The translations under genes and the position numbers were made by a program. A stretch of 64,000 nt of DNA from JBBQYD01 sp942493075. GTDB taxonomy: Bacteria; Verrucomicrobiota; Verrucomicrobiia; Limisphaerales; UBA8199. Each line of letters starts with the position of its first letter. Positions within the stretch are counted from its first letter, which is position 1. The notes under the pieces were generated by a model. It did no database searches, was not told where the DNA came from, and saw only the letters and a program-made list of their open reading frames with translations. Location: assembly GCA_942493075.1 (NCBI GenBank), contig OW818681.1, positions 3,286,001 through 3,350,000 on the forward strand. Reading direction: 5' to 3'. Shown here in pieces: positions 9,336 to 18,049 of the stretch.

Positions 9336-9758
9336 ATGAGATCGCACCTACCCACTCTTGCCGCGATTTATGTAGTTCTCGGATTGGTTGCCTTCGGGTG
9401 CCGCTCGCAACAACAGGATCTGACGCCGGTCCTCATGGCTCACCTTGAATCCTACGGGGCAAGGCTAACTGTCACAAACGGTCTGCCTTCTCTGCAATGC
9501 AGATGGTCACTTCAAAAAGACACTAATGGGTTTCAATGTGTAGCCTGGGACTTGTCATATGACAAACTCGAGGGGGTTCTTCTCGATGCGTTCGGCGGTC
9601 AGGGCATTCCCTCTCGAACTCCTGGGGGTCGAAGATCGTGCCAATTTACGGCTTCTACTGTTGGAGTGGCTGTGATTACGATGGATAAAACAAACTCGGT
9701 GAAAATTATCTGTCTTCGAGGGGTAACGAACTGGGACGTTGGCAACTTGTCCAGGTAG
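9336..9758 (+). CDS. Predicted lipoprotein, unknown function
   Basis: A 140-aa secreted protein. Starting at ATG 9336 it has an Arg/His N-region, a hydrophobic core and the lipobox-like LVAFGC, so Cys would be acylated and the protein anchored to a membrane. The mature part is short, mixed alpha/beta in composition, with no family I recognise. The upstream ATG at 9309 overlaps the phosphatase gene and adds only polar residues, so I prefer the later start. It follows the phosphatase by 13 bp and may be the last gene of that transcript. Confidence 0.65.
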   Translation: MRSHLPTLAAIYVVLGLVAFGCRSQQQDLTPVLMAHLESYGARLTVTNGLPSLQCRWSLQKDTNGFQCVAWDLSYDKLEGVLLDAFGGQGIPSRTPGGRRSCQFTASTVGVAVITMDKTNSVKIICLRGVTNWDVGNLSR

Positions 9759-9883
9759 CCCCAGATGCCAGGAAGAATATCACATGAACAAGGCAAGCCA
9801 CAAAGAAAAGCTGAAGAAAACCGGATAGAGACTGAAGCCTCGCCGGTTTCTCGGGTTTGCTCATGTTGCGCTTTCCTGTGCCA

Positions 9884-10396
9884 TTACCGGATAGCCAAAT
9901 CTTTAGCCACTCGCTTCCAAAGCGTGAGAAAGCCGGTCGCAAAATCCTGCGGCCGGTCCGCGGTCCACCGGTTGATCTCTTCGACTGCGAGCCAGCGGCC
10001 TTCGGAAATCTCTTCGGCTTGCAGCACAAACGGTCCTTCGCTCTCACACCGATAGATCCAAAGATGTTCCTGGTCGGTCTCAGGCGATGCCTTGAGCTTG
10101 AAAAGTCGTTCTGGCGCCTTATCAGGGACCAACCCAAGTTCCTCTCCCAGTTCGCGGATAGCGCTGGCATCGTAATCTTCCCCGGCATCCACGTGGCCTG
10201 AGGATGAAGAATCCCACAGTCCGGGTTGACGATCCTTGAGCAGGGAACGTTTCTGAAGGAAGACTTCTCCCCGCCGATTAAAGACGAGGATGTGAACTGC
10301 GCGATGCGTCAAACCCAACCGATGAACCTCACTGCGGGCCATGCGGTCAATCACCTCGTCTTCGTCATTTACGACGTCAAAGATTTCCTCACTCAT
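9884..10396 (-). CDS. Nudix hydrolase (YfcD/IDI-like)
   Basis: Hydrolyses a nucleoside or terpenoid diphosphate linked to a further moiety. The 170-aa protein has a canonical Nudix box at residues 67-89, beginning GHVDAGEDYDASAI and ending RELGEELGL, preceded by the WDSSSSGH segment typical of the isopentenyl-diphosphate-isomerase-like Nudix group. It begins with EEIFDVVNDEDEVI, as YfcD-type proteins do. The start codon overlaps the stop of the preceding phosphatase gene (ATGA), making it the last gene of a five-gene leftward operon. True IPP isomerase activity is less likely than YfcD-like hydrolase activity because the protein is short. Confidence 0.92.
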   Translation of the reverse strand: MSEEIFDVVNDEDEVIDRMARSEVHRLGLTHRAVHILVFNRRGEVFLQKRSLLKDRQPGLWDSSSSGHVDAGEDYDASAIRELGEELGLVPDKAPERLFKLKASPETDQEHLWIYRCESEGPFVLQAEEISEGRWLAVEEINRWTADRPQDFATGFLTLWKRVAKDLAIR

Positions 10397-11085
10397 ACGT
10401 TTACAAATTTCTCCAAGGCTCGCCGCTGGCGTGTGGACGGGCTGACCCCAGGCCGGGAGGCTTTAAGTTTCGCCAGGGCATCCGCCGCAGATTCAGCATG
10501 CCCACTCTTCACCATCCACGCCGCCGCTACAACGGCGCTGCGGCCATGGCCCACCGCACAGTGAACAAACACAGGCCCGCTCTCCAACCGCTGGGTGATG
10601 AACTCGACTGCCACCTCAAACTCATGGTGCGTTGGCGCGGTGCGATCCAACATGGGGAGGCATGCGTAACCTGGGTTTCTGCGGATAAATCCTGTCTCCG
10701 TGAATTCGCTGGTCAGGTCCAGCACAGAACGAATCCCCGCCTTTTCAAAGGCGGTTTGATCACTCGGAAGCAACCGTGCGCCTAAATAGACCCCCGGGGC
10801 CACTGAATCAAACGGGTGCTCCCTTACAATACAACGAAAGAGCGCGTATGTAAGCCAGTTCATTAGGTGATATGGCCAAAACAACAGGTAACTTGAGAAA
10901 ATCAAGCGTCCATCACGGCGCTTTCCCAGAATGCCAGTCCAGCCAAACAGATAAGCGCAGCCCATCAGCAAGAAGCAGAGTCCGGCGCTCAAGGAAACAT
11001 AGCTCCAGGGAGAACCCGTCAGGCAGACCCCGCCAGCGGCAAGTGCCATACCTGCCGTCAGGGAGAGAATCGCGAGCGGACTCAT
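10393..11085 (-). CDS. Membrane-anchored dual-specificity / lipid phosphatase
   Basis: Cysteine-dependent phosphatase. The N-terminal 85 residues contain about three hydrophobic segments. They are followed by a cytosolic dual-specificity phosphatase fold with the P-loop C-x5-R signature at C176-R182 in HCAVGHGRS. An upstream VLDLTSEF segment and general-acid-region residues match the PTPMT1/cyclin-phosphatase-like group. PTPMT1-like enzymes act on phosphatidylglycerophosphate, so a phospholipid substrate is plausible given the membrane anchor, but a phosphoprotein substrate cannot be excluded. The gene lies 13 bp after rsmA and overlaps the Nudix gene by 4 bp. Confidence 0.85.
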   Translation of the reverse strand: MSPLAILSLTAGMALAAGGVCLTGSPWSYVSLSAGLCFLLMGCAYLFGWTGILGKRRDGRLIFSSYLLFWPYHLMNWLTYALFRCIVREHPFDSVAPGVYLGARLLPSDQTAFEKAGIRSVLDLTSEFTETGFIRRNPGYACLPMLDRTAPTHHEFEVAVEFITQRLESGPVFVHCAVGHGRSAVVAAAWMVKSGHAESAADALAKLKASRPGVSPSTRQRRALEKFVNV

Positions 11086-11098
11086 CGTGACGTGCCGT

Positions 11099-11956
11099 TC
11101 AAGGTGTTGAACTGTCGCCCTGCTTGACCGCAGCCAGGTAGCGCGTCAACGCAACGAAGGCTTTCAGGTCTATGCTCTCTGCGCGGGCCTGCAAAGAAAG
11201 ACCCAAATCCGCGAATGCCTGGTTAACCACCTCGGCAGGCCAGCCTGTTTTCAGCAGTTTGGCCATCATCTTCCGGCGCTGGCAGAAGCTGGTCTTTACT
11301 ATACGCACGAATAATGGTTTGAGTTCTACTGGCAGCAATTCAGCACGCCGCTGCAGCACCACGCAGGCAGAGTCAACATCGGGTTCCGGAAAGAAGCAGC
11401 TTGAAGGGATCTTGAACCATTGCACCGGTTCATAATCGAGTTGCACGAGCAAGGTTAAGACCCCGTAATCAGAATTCCCTGCGGGCGCCATCAATCGCTT
11501 CGCAACTTCGAACTGCAGGGTCACAACGATTCGGTCTGGTCCCGGCTTTGATAGCGCAAGCTCCACAAGAATAGGAGATGCCACAGAGTAAGGAAGGTTG
11601 GAAACCAGCTTCCAGCCACCCCACTGCCGGTCTTTCATGCGAAGATAATCCAGGGCGTCTTCATGTCGGAGATCCAGGCGTCTTGTCTGAATCTCTGTCG
11701 GATAACGCCTGCGCAAAACATCCACCAACCGGAGATCCTTCTCAAGGGCCAGCACTCGCTCAGATTTCACTAAAAGAAAGTCGGTTAACGGCCCAAGCCC
11801 GGGGCCAATCTCCAGGACTTTGTCACTTTCACGAAGCTCGGCCGCCTCAGCGATTCGTGATAGTTGGTTCTGGTCATGGAGAAAATTCTGACCAAGTGAC
11901 TTGGTAAGCTGGATTTTCCCGCCAGCCAGGATTTCCTTCATTTCGGAAAGCTTCAT
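11099..11956 (-). CDS. rsmA: 16S rRNA dimethyladenosine transferase
   Basis: Dimethylates two adjacent adenosines in the 3' terminal hairpin of 16S rRNA during 30S maturation (KsgA). At 285 aa it is the normal length. It shows the N-terminal KSLGQNFLHD motif, the SAM-binding EIGPGLGPLT (49-58), the acidic ALEKD that binds the ribose, and the catalytic NLPY (120-123), followed by the PEPDVDSACV segment of the C-terminal domain. Its start overlaps the stop of the upstream aminotransferase (ATGA), so it is translationally coupled within the queE-nudix operon. Confidence 0.97.
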   Translation of the reverse strand: MKLSEMKEILAGGKIQLTKSLGQNFLHDQNQLSRIAEAAELRESDKVLEIGPGLGPLTDFLLVKSERVLALEKDLRLVDVLRRRYPTEIQTRRLDLRHEDALDYLRMKDRQWGGWKLVSNLPYSVASPILVELALSKPGPDRIVVTLQFEVAKRLMAPAGNSDYGVLTLLVQLDYEPVQWFKIPSSCFFPEPDVDSACVVLQRRAELLPVELKPLFVRIVKTSFCQRRKMMAKLLKTGWPAEVVNQAFADLGLSLQARAESIDLKAFVALTRYLAAVKQGDSSTP

Positions 11957-13242
11957 AATTTTTCTATCAACTGCAAGAGTGCGTCACAGGCACCATCTAG
12001 TTCGCGACGCCCTATAATTAATGGTGGAGTAAAGCTCAATACCTCAGCGCACTCGCCTTCTGGCAGCAGAATGAAGCCACGTTCGAGGAGCACTTTGGTA
12101 AGCCGCAGGACGGTTTTAGTATCGGGCGCATTCTCACGGGTTCGAAACTCCAAACCGGCTAACAAACCCACTCCACGCGCTTCCATGGTATCCGGATGCA
12201 ACGCTGCTATATTCGACAGTCGTTTCAACAAGTGCGCGCCTGACGTGGCGCTGCGTTCGATCAGTCCGAGCCGTTCGATCTCAGTGATCTGAGCTAAAGC
12301 CATCGCGCAACCCACCGGATGTCCCAGGAATGTGCTCGTATGGATCGCCTCGCCATCGGATGGCGGCCATGCTCTATCCATGAGATCTGCTCGCCCAACA
12401 CAAGCAGATAGGGGAAATCCTCCCGTCAGCGCTTTACCCAGACAAATCAGATCAGGAACAACACTCTCATCCTCACACGCGAACCATTTGCCTGTTCGAC
12501 CAAACCCGGTATAGATCTCATCCAGGATCAGAAGCACGCCATGGGCGTCACAGCCGCGGCGCAGCATCGTCAGAAAACCCGGAGGTGGAATTCGGACCCC
12601 TCCCCGAGCCTGAACCGGTTCAACCAGTATCGCTCCTGTCTTGCCCAGCCTTAACGCTTTCTTGAGCTGCTCCTCAAGTCGTGGCAACTCGTTTGGCTCT
12701 CCGGGAAACGGCACTAACTTTGCGAACCGTTTCAACTGCGATCTAAACGGGCCCCAGAAATGTTCCCGATGCGTTACATTCAGCGCACCGTAGCCGACGC
12801 CGTGGTAAGCCCCGGTAAACCCTATGATTCCAGAACGACCGGTAGCGAGGGCTGCGGTTTTCAGCGCGGCTTCCACTGCCTCAAAACCTGAGTTGCAGAA
12901 AATCGTTTTGCCATGCAGACCTCGATTCCATCGTTCGAAAGTCAATCGGCTCAGTGCCTGGGCCAGCCTGGCTTTCAGCGCATGCGGATGCACATCGCCC
13001 ATCGCGTGAAGCAACCGGTCCATCTGCGCTTTGCCAGCGTTGACAACCGCGCGATTCGAATGACCGGCTGCCGCGACACCGAAGGCGGCTGTCAGATCCA
13101 GATACTTGCGTCCCTGCGCGTCCCAAACCCACACCCCGCGAGCCCGTTCCCACACGATAGGCCACCCTCCGCGCTTATCAATGTACGTGATGTTTTGCGA
13201 TTCATACCGCCGCAGAAGATTCAAGGTTTGGCGCGTTGTCAT
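11953..13242 (-). CDS. Class III PLP-dependent aminotransferase
   Basis: Transfers an amino group from an omega-amino donor; the family includes acetylornithine, GABA and adenosylmethionine-8-amino-7-oxononanoate aminotransferases. I start at ATG 13242 (MTTRQTLNLLRRYES), giving 429 aa. A longer in-frame start at 13446 lies inside queE and adds a low-complexity stretch unlike the family. Motifs: PLP-phosphate region NSGFEAVEAALK, the tyrosine-containing GFTGAYHG, LILDEIYTGFGRTGK with the cofactor Asp, and the Schiff-base lysine in CLGKALTGGFP. It lies 8 bp after queE and overlaps rsmA by 4 bp. The exact substrate is not evident. Confidence 0.9.
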   Translation of the reverse strand: MTTRQTLNLLRRYESQNITYIDKRGGWPIVWERARGVWVWDAQGRKYLDLTAAFGVAAAGHSNRAVVNAGKAQMDRLLHAMGDVHPHALKARLAQALSRLTFERWNRGLHGKTIFCNSGFEAVEAALKTAALATGRSGIIGFTGAYHGVGYGALNVTHREHFWGPFRSQLKRFAKLVPFPGEPNELPRLEEQLKKALRLGKTGAILVEPVQARGGVRIPPPGFLTMLRRGCDAHGVLLILDEIYTGFGRTGKWFACEDESVVPDLICLGKALTGGFPLSACVGRADLMDRAWPPSDGEAIHTSTFLGHPVGCAMALAQITEIERLGLIERSATSGAHLLKRLSNIAALHPDTMEARGVGLLAGLEFRTRENAPDTKTVLRLTKVLLERGFILLPEGECAEVLSFTPPLIIGRRELDGACDALLQLIEKL

Positions 13243-13250
13243 TGGTGTAA

Positions 13251-14009
13251 TCACACGCCTTTCTGGTCCGGCGCCCAAATTACTTTGTGCATTTGCAATT
13301 GGAAGCGCACGGGCAACGCATCCGCTATAATGCGCTCCACCATTTCCAACCGGGATATTGGATGCGAACCCTCGGGCACCGCCTTCAACGCGGGGTCTCG
13401 CTGCTCCGGAGAAATAGGATGCACCCAGGAGAACAGCACTGGGCACACCTGCTCCAGGCCATGCTCACGCACCTGCTGGCTCGCCCACTCATAGTCTTCC
13501 CGCGTGCCGATCACGAACTTGATCTCATCGGTTGGTTTTAGGGCTTCCAGATTTGCCCATCGATTACGGTTCACCTCACCGCTCGAAGGACATTTGAGAT
13601 CGACGATGCGCTTCACACGAGAATCCACCCCAGTGATATCCAACGCGCCACTCGTCTCCAATAGAACGGTGTAGCCGCGGTCACAAAGCTCGCGCATCAG
13701 CGGTAGCGCGTTCTTTTGAGCCAGCGGCTCGCCGCCTGTTAATTCCACAAGCGGCAACCGTGCTCCTACGCCTCTGGTTTCCCCTCCCTGCCCTCCTGCA
13801 TAGGGGCTGGCAAGTCGATCCACTTCTGCATGAATACCAGCCAGGTCCATCGTCTTCCCACCCGTAAACGCATAGGCACTATCACAATAGGAGCAGCGCA
13901 AGGGGCATCCAGTCAGCCGGATGAAAACGCAGGGCAACCCGGCAAAGGTGCTTTCCCCTTGGAGGCTCAGATAGATCTCGTTGACCAACAGCGTTTGGCG
14001 CATCGCCAA
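13251..14009 (-). CDS. queE: 7-carboxy-7-deazaguanine synthase (radical SAM)
   Basis: Radical-SAM enzyme converting 6-carboxytetrahydropterin to 7-carboxy-7-deazaguanine in queuosine/7-deazapurine biosynthesis. The N-terminus VNEIYLSLQGEST is characteristic. The 4Fe-4S cysteines are C35, C39 and C42 (C-x3-C-x2-C in GCPLRCSYCDS), and VELTGGEPLAQ is the glycine-rich SAM-binding strand. At 252 aa it is slightly longer than many homologues. An in-frame ATG two codons later (14003) is equally possible. It is the first gene of the leftward operon and diverges from the dehydrogenase gene. No other queuosine gene is in the window. Confidence 0.93.
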   Translation of the reverse strand: MAMRQTLLVNEIYLSLQGESTFAGLPCVFIRLTGCPLRCSYCDSAYAFTGGKTMDLAGIHAEVDRLASPYAGGQGGETRGVGARLPLVELTGGEPLAQKNALPLMRELCDRGYTVLLETSGALDITGVDSRVKRIVDLKCPSSGEVNRNRWANLEALKPTDEIKFVIGTREDYEWASQQVREHGLEQVCPVLFSWVHPISPEQRDPALKAVPEGSHPISRLEMVERIIADALPVRFQLQMHKVIWAPDQKGV

Positions 14010-14112
14010 GAGGTTAACCGTAATGCGGCTGGTTTTGAACTTCCAAATTTATGGAACAGGCGACAACTAATTTTACATTCACTTTTTCTCAACCTCCTTT
14101 ATAGTTCTCCCC

Positions 14113-15369
14113 ATGGAAATCTATAATCATCCCACGTTCCAAATGGCGTGCGACCAGTTCGACCTCGTGGCCGACCTGCTCGAAATCCCGGAAATCGAAC
14201 GTGACCGATTGAAATATCCGAAACGCTCAATGACCGTGGCGTTGCCGGTTCGCATGGATGATGGATCGGTCAGAGTCTTCACCGGACACCGTGTTCAGCA
14301 TCACCTGACTCTCGGCCCCACAAAAGGCGGCCTCCGGTTTCACCCGGATGTCACCCTGGGTGAGGTGGCAGCTCTGGCCATGTGGATGAGCTGGAAATGC
14401 GCCCTATGTGGCCTGCCCTACGGCGGCGCCAAAGGCGGCATCACATGCGACCCGAATAAGCTCAGTATCAAAGAACTCGAGCGGTTGACCCGACGCTACA
14501 CGCAGGAAATGATCCCGTTCATCGGGCCGCAGATCGATGTCATGGCACCCGATCTAGGCACTAACTCGCAAGTTATGGCGTGGATCATGGATAGCTACTC
14601 CGTTCACATGGGCCACAGCGTGCCCGGCATCGTAACCGGCAAGCCCCTGGGATTGGGCGGCTCACTTGGACGTCGCGAAGCCACAGGCCGCGGGGTCGGC
14701 TATCTTGTCAATCGAGCCACAGATACCCTCGGCATCGACATTGGAAAAGCCACCGCAGCCATTCAGGGCTATGGCAATGTCGGTTCCATAACAGCGCTGT
14801 CGCTCGCTCGCTATGGCGTAAAGGTGATCGCCATCACCGATGCACAAGGTGGGGTGTATAATTCCGAGGGCCTGAATCTTTGGGAACTCGAGAAGCATGT
14901 CGCCGCTAACCGGACGGTTGCTGGCTTTCCGGAGGCTGAATCCATCGCCAATCAGGAACTCCTGGAGATGCAGTGCGATATCCTGGTCCCCGCGGCTTTG
15001 GAACGCCAAATCACTGCGCAGAACGCGGCAAAAATCAAGTGCCGCATCCTGGCTGAAGCAGCCAATGGCCCGACCACTCCCGAAGCCGATGTGATCCTGA
15101 ACCAGCGTCCGGAGGTTTTTGTCATACCCGATGTGCTCTGCAACGCCGGTGGCGTCATTGTCTCCTATTTCGAATGGGTGCAGGATCTGCAGAGCTTCTT
15201 CTGGAATGAGACGGAAGTTGTGGACAAGCTGTTTCGTATCATGGAAACCGCCTACACGCAGGCTGTGACGCTGAGCCGGAAGCAGAAGATTCCCATGCGC
15301 ATGGCGGCGCTTAGCCTGGGCATCAAACGCGTCTTGGAGGCTAAACGGACCCGCGGGCTGTTCCCGTAA
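14113..15369 (+). CDS. gdhA: Glu/Leu/Phe/Val dehydrogenase (glutamate dehydrogenase)
   Basis: Oxidative deamination of glutamate, or reductive amination of 2-oxoglutarate, in the cytoplasm. The 418-aa length and the GPTKGGLRFHP (K71) and catalytic LPYGGAKGGI (K107) motifs place it with the hexameric NAD/NADP-dependent GDH family of the 420-aa class. The Rossmann segment IQGYGNVGSITALSLARYG starts near residue 217. A segment with GSLGRREATGRGV precedes it, as in family members. It could use another amino acid, but the length and motifs fit GDH best. Single gene, convergent with the nitrilase gene 9 bp away. Confidence 0.95.
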   Translation: MEIYNHPTFQMACDQFDLVADLLEIPEIERDRLKYPKRSMTVALPVRMDDGSVRVFTGHRVQHHLTLGPTKGGLRFHPDVTLGEVAALAMWMSWKCALCGLPYGGAKGGITCDPNKLSIKELERLTRRYTQEMIPFIGPQIDVMAPDLGTNSQVMAWIMDSYSVHMGHSVPGIVTGKPLGLGGSLGRREATGRGVGYLVNRATDTLGIDIGKATAAIQGYGNVGSITALSLARYGVKVIAITDAQGGVYNSEGLNLWELEKHVAANRTVAGFPEAESIANQELLEMQCDILVPAALERQITAQNAAKIKCRILAEAANGPTTPEADVILNQRPEVFVIPDVLCNAGGVIVSYFEWVQDLQSFFWNETEVVDKLFRIMETAYTQAVTLSRKQKIPMRMAALSLGIKRVLEAKRTRGLFP

Positions 15370-15378
15370 ACCGCGTCT

Positions 15379-16155
15379 CTAGACTTTTTGGTAATCGCGC
15401 AAGAACGGGAGTTTATCCCGGTAACGCACCAGCGAGCTCAGGTCGATCGTTCCCTGAGCCCAGCCCGCTTGATCGCCGGCATCCGAGAGGATGTCGCCCT
15501 GCGGGTTGATCAACACGGAGCGCCCGGGATACGGATAGAGGGGATCGGTGCCAACCCGGTTCACCCCGAGCACATACGCCTGATTCTCAATTGCCCTGGC
15601 CTGTAACAGGCGTACCCATTGGGCCGCCCGCGTTTCGGGCCAACTCGCGATCACCAGGAACAGCTCAGGCGGCGCTTCACCATGCGATAACGCTGCACGG
15701 AACAGCTCTGGAAAACGCAGATCGTAGCAGATCAGCACGCCCACCGTAATGCCTTGCCATTTAAACGTGGCATGCCGTTCCCCCGCCCGATACGCCTTGT
15801 GCTCGCCCCCTGGAGAAAAGGGCCGCATCTTGGTATACTCAATCACGCGCTCGCCTTGGGGATTGAACACCAGCGCCTGGTTCCCCGGTTTCTGATCGCC
15901 TTGTCGAATGGCGGCGCCCCCCACGATCCAGACATTGTTCTCGCGGGCTGTGTTTGCCAGGAAACTGGCTGTCGCTCCGTCGGTGCCCTCGGCAATCCCA
16001 TCGGAATTCATGCTGAATCCGGTCGCAAACAGCTCCGGCAAAACTACCATCGCCCCCGGAGCTGGGTGCAACTCCTGGATCATGCGAGCCACGGTCTTAA
16101 AGTTAGAGGTCTTATCCTCCCAACCGATATTGAATTGGCAGCCGTAAACGTTCAT
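15379..16155 (-). CDS. Carbon-nitrogen hydrolase (nitrilase superfamily, omega-amidase-like)
   Basis: Amide hydrolase. Using ATG 16155 (MNVYGCQFNIGW) the protein is 258 aa with the catalytic triad E41 (LPELFATGF), K109 (YTKMRPFS) and C143 (LICYDLRFPE). The spacing and the RFPELFR and PYPGRS segments resemble YafV/Nit2 omega-amidases, which repair 2-oxoglutaramate and 2-oxosuccinamate. In-frame starts at 16173 and 16215 would add a short extension not seen in the family. Neighbouring glutamate dehydrogenase is on the opposite strand, so any pathway link is conjecture. Confidence 0.9.
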   Translation of the reverse strand: MNVYGCQFNIGWEDKTSNFKTVARMIQELHPAPGAMVVLPELFATGFSMNSDGIAEGTDGATASFLANTARENNVWIVGGAAIRQGDQKPGNQALVFNPQGERVIEYTKMRPFSPGGEHKAYRAGERHATFKWQGITVGVLICYDLRFPELFRAALSHGEAPPELFLVIASWPETRAAQWVRLLQARAIENQAYVLGVNRVGTDPLYPYPGRSVLINPQGDILSDAGDQAGWAQGTIDLSSLVRYRDKLPFLRDYQKV

Positions 16156-16269
16156 GTCGCGTGTATCCACCATGACGGGACGCCAGGCAGAGTTCAATCC
16201 ATTTGTGAGAAACACGGATGTTCCAGGCTGGGACGCTCACCCAGAGGCTGCCATTCTCAGTCTTAAGGC

Positions 16270-17703
16270 TTACCTCGTCGGGTCAACAATTCGGCCAATA
16301 AACAAAATGGTACCGCTGCCGTTTTCGCGGATTAGGAAAAGGAAAGGATGATCCACCAGGAACCGACCGGACGTGCTTTTTGTCTTCACGACAGCTACCG
16401 TCACCGCCGCCGCTTCGGTCCCAGATTCGTTCACTTCCAGGAAGGCTTTGTGCATGACTTCACAAATAAACAAGTTCCTTGTGCCATCCATCCCGCTGAA
16501 GTTCGCAGACGCACTGAATGGCGATGCCATGCCCATCGATGTCAACTCTGGCACCAGGTCCAGACGTTGCGTCGTATCGAACCTTGGCAGCATAACCCGG
16601 GTCTTGCTCTCTCGGGCTTTATCAAGCTCCGCAAACCACAACTTCAGGGTTTCGGGGGTAAGTCGTTTTTCCATGCCCTCCAAGTCTGGCCCGTCTCCAT
16701 CCTCACCATACCAAGACTCGGGAAGAAGGATGATCATCGACAAGTCCTTCCCCGAGTAGGGCATTTCCAACAGCGCTACTGAACCATCTTCGCTGTGTGC
16801 CGTCTTGAAATCTCCCTTTTGACTCATCATTGGAACGGTCACACTTTCAGTGCCTGATATGTGAAACTGCCCCGGTTTGGTGTCACTCGCATCGAATTGC
16901 TGCTGCCACTTGCCTTTAAAATAAAGCACATCGCACAAGGCCAGCCGCGTTGATGGGTCCAATTGGCCTTCTGCGGCCAGTGATGCAATCCTCCCGCCGG
17001 TCTTTTGTTCAACCCATCGGTTGATGCCCTTGACCGCGTCTGCCGATCCATTCCTGAAATCGACGGACCTGGCCTCTGCAAAGTAGTTCTCCTTGATCAA
17101 CCGGGAGAATTCCGGTTTAAGCGGATAATCCTTTTGGCACCAGACAGAATTGGCCGCTTGCAGCGTGATGCGATTCCAGCGCTGAATGTCCTCCATGCGA
17201 CCAAACAACGCTTGGAAAGCAAGATGCGTATCTTTCTCAGGCAGGGTGAGATGCAACACCTGTCTCATCTCCCTTTCGGTGTCGCCGCGCGCTCCAGCGC
17301 TCGTCATCGCCAGACCGGCAGAAATGCTGAACGGCGAGAAGAAGATATTGCCCGGACGCTCCTTGAGCTTTTGATATAAATCCAGCGCGAACGCAGTGTT
17401 CCCCTCAACAGCGGATCTTACCTCAGACGAAGGTGTAAAAGGAATCGGCGCGGCGGGAAGGTTGAGAACAATGGCACCGGCCACAAGCGCCGTGGCGAAA
17501 AGCCAGAGACCAGCCTTCAAAAGTGGCCTTCGCGGTTCTGTAACCGATTCTAAAGAGAGTCGCAGTATCCTCCTTGCCCAGTAGATCAGTCCTCCCCACA
17601 TCGCTCCGAGCACGAGGATAGCGAGCAGCAAACAAAGGATGCCTGTCACGACATGATTCACTTTGCTGAAGAAAAACAAAAATGTCCCGAGGGTTCGCCA
17701 CAT
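16270..17703 (-). CDS. Membrane-anchored serpin-family protease inhibitor
   Basis: A 477-aa protein with two hydrophobic segments near the N-terminus (about 15-40 and 62-85) followed by a complete serpin fold from about residue 95 (NTAFALDLYQKLKERPGNIFFSPFSIS begins the region; NIFFSPFSIS is diagnostic). The reactive loop near the C-terminus has an inhibitory-type hinge, ESGTEAAAV, then the C-terminal VDHPFLFLIRENGSG typical of serpins. Counting 17 residues from the hinge Glu places a Lys-Ser bond at P1-P1', which would predict a trypsin-like target. A surface or periplasmic anti-protease role is inferred from the membrane anchor. The start is uncertain: no strong ribosome site is visible, and a possible alternative N-terminus in another frame lies just upstream. 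Confidence 0.93.
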   Translation of the reverse strand: MWRTLGTFLFFFSKVNHVVTGILCLLLAILVLGAMWGGLIYWARRILRLSLESVTEPRRPLLKAGLWLFATALVAGAIVLNLPAAPIPFTPSSEVRSAVEGNTAFALDLYQKLKERPGNIFFSPFSISAGLAMTSAGARGDTEREMRQVLHLTLPEKDTHLAFQALFGRMEDIQRWNRITLQAANSVWCQKDYPLKPEFSRLIKENYFAEARSVDFRNGSADAVKGINRWVEQKTGGRIASLAAEGQLDPSTRLALCDVLYFKGKWQQQFDASDTKPGQFHISGTESVTVPMMSQKGDFKTAHSEDGSVALLEMPYSGKDLSMIILLPESWYGEDGDGPDLEGMEKRLTPETLKLWFAELDKARESKTRVMLPRFDTTQRLDLVPELTSMGMASPFSASANFSGMDGTRNLFICEVMHKAFLEVNESGTEAAAVTVAVVKTKSTSGRFLVDHPFLFLIRENGSGTILFIGRIVDPTR

Positions 17704-18049
17704 TTCCGGCGGGACTCGAATTGAGTTTCAAAGTTGTCGCTCATAACTGGAGTGGTATGCGAGTCGGAGCCGGCCCCCGGAGCTTCTTTTTGTTGCAGCA
17801 GGTCCTGGCACCAAGACCGGTCGCGTTTAAACCACCCTAGCCCAATGGTGTGCTCAATGTAAACACCCTTTTTCCACCCGTGATGGCGCGGGGTGTGGTT
17901 AAAAGTGGGTGAGGGGATGCTGAGTTCTGTCCGGTGTCGGACAGGTAACCGAGTTCGTCCGCTTCGAAGCCCCTGAACAGGGGCGACCACTGGAACTCGA
18001 TAATGTGGTTCTTCTTGACCTACGGCACCGTACGCATAGAAAGTCTGGT
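17704..18049. other. Intergenic region between divergent serpin and PmoA-like genes
   Basis: About 346 bp that must contain two divergent promoters. A 132-codon leftward frame crosses it and runs into the serpin gene, but its composition is unlike a folded protein and it has no family match that I can see, so I leave it out. No repeat or RNA gene recognised. Confidence 0.4.

Noticed and set aside
13243..13446. 68-codon N-terminal extension of the aminotransferase
   Set aside because: Overlaps queE and is low-complexity, unlike any class III aminotransferase.
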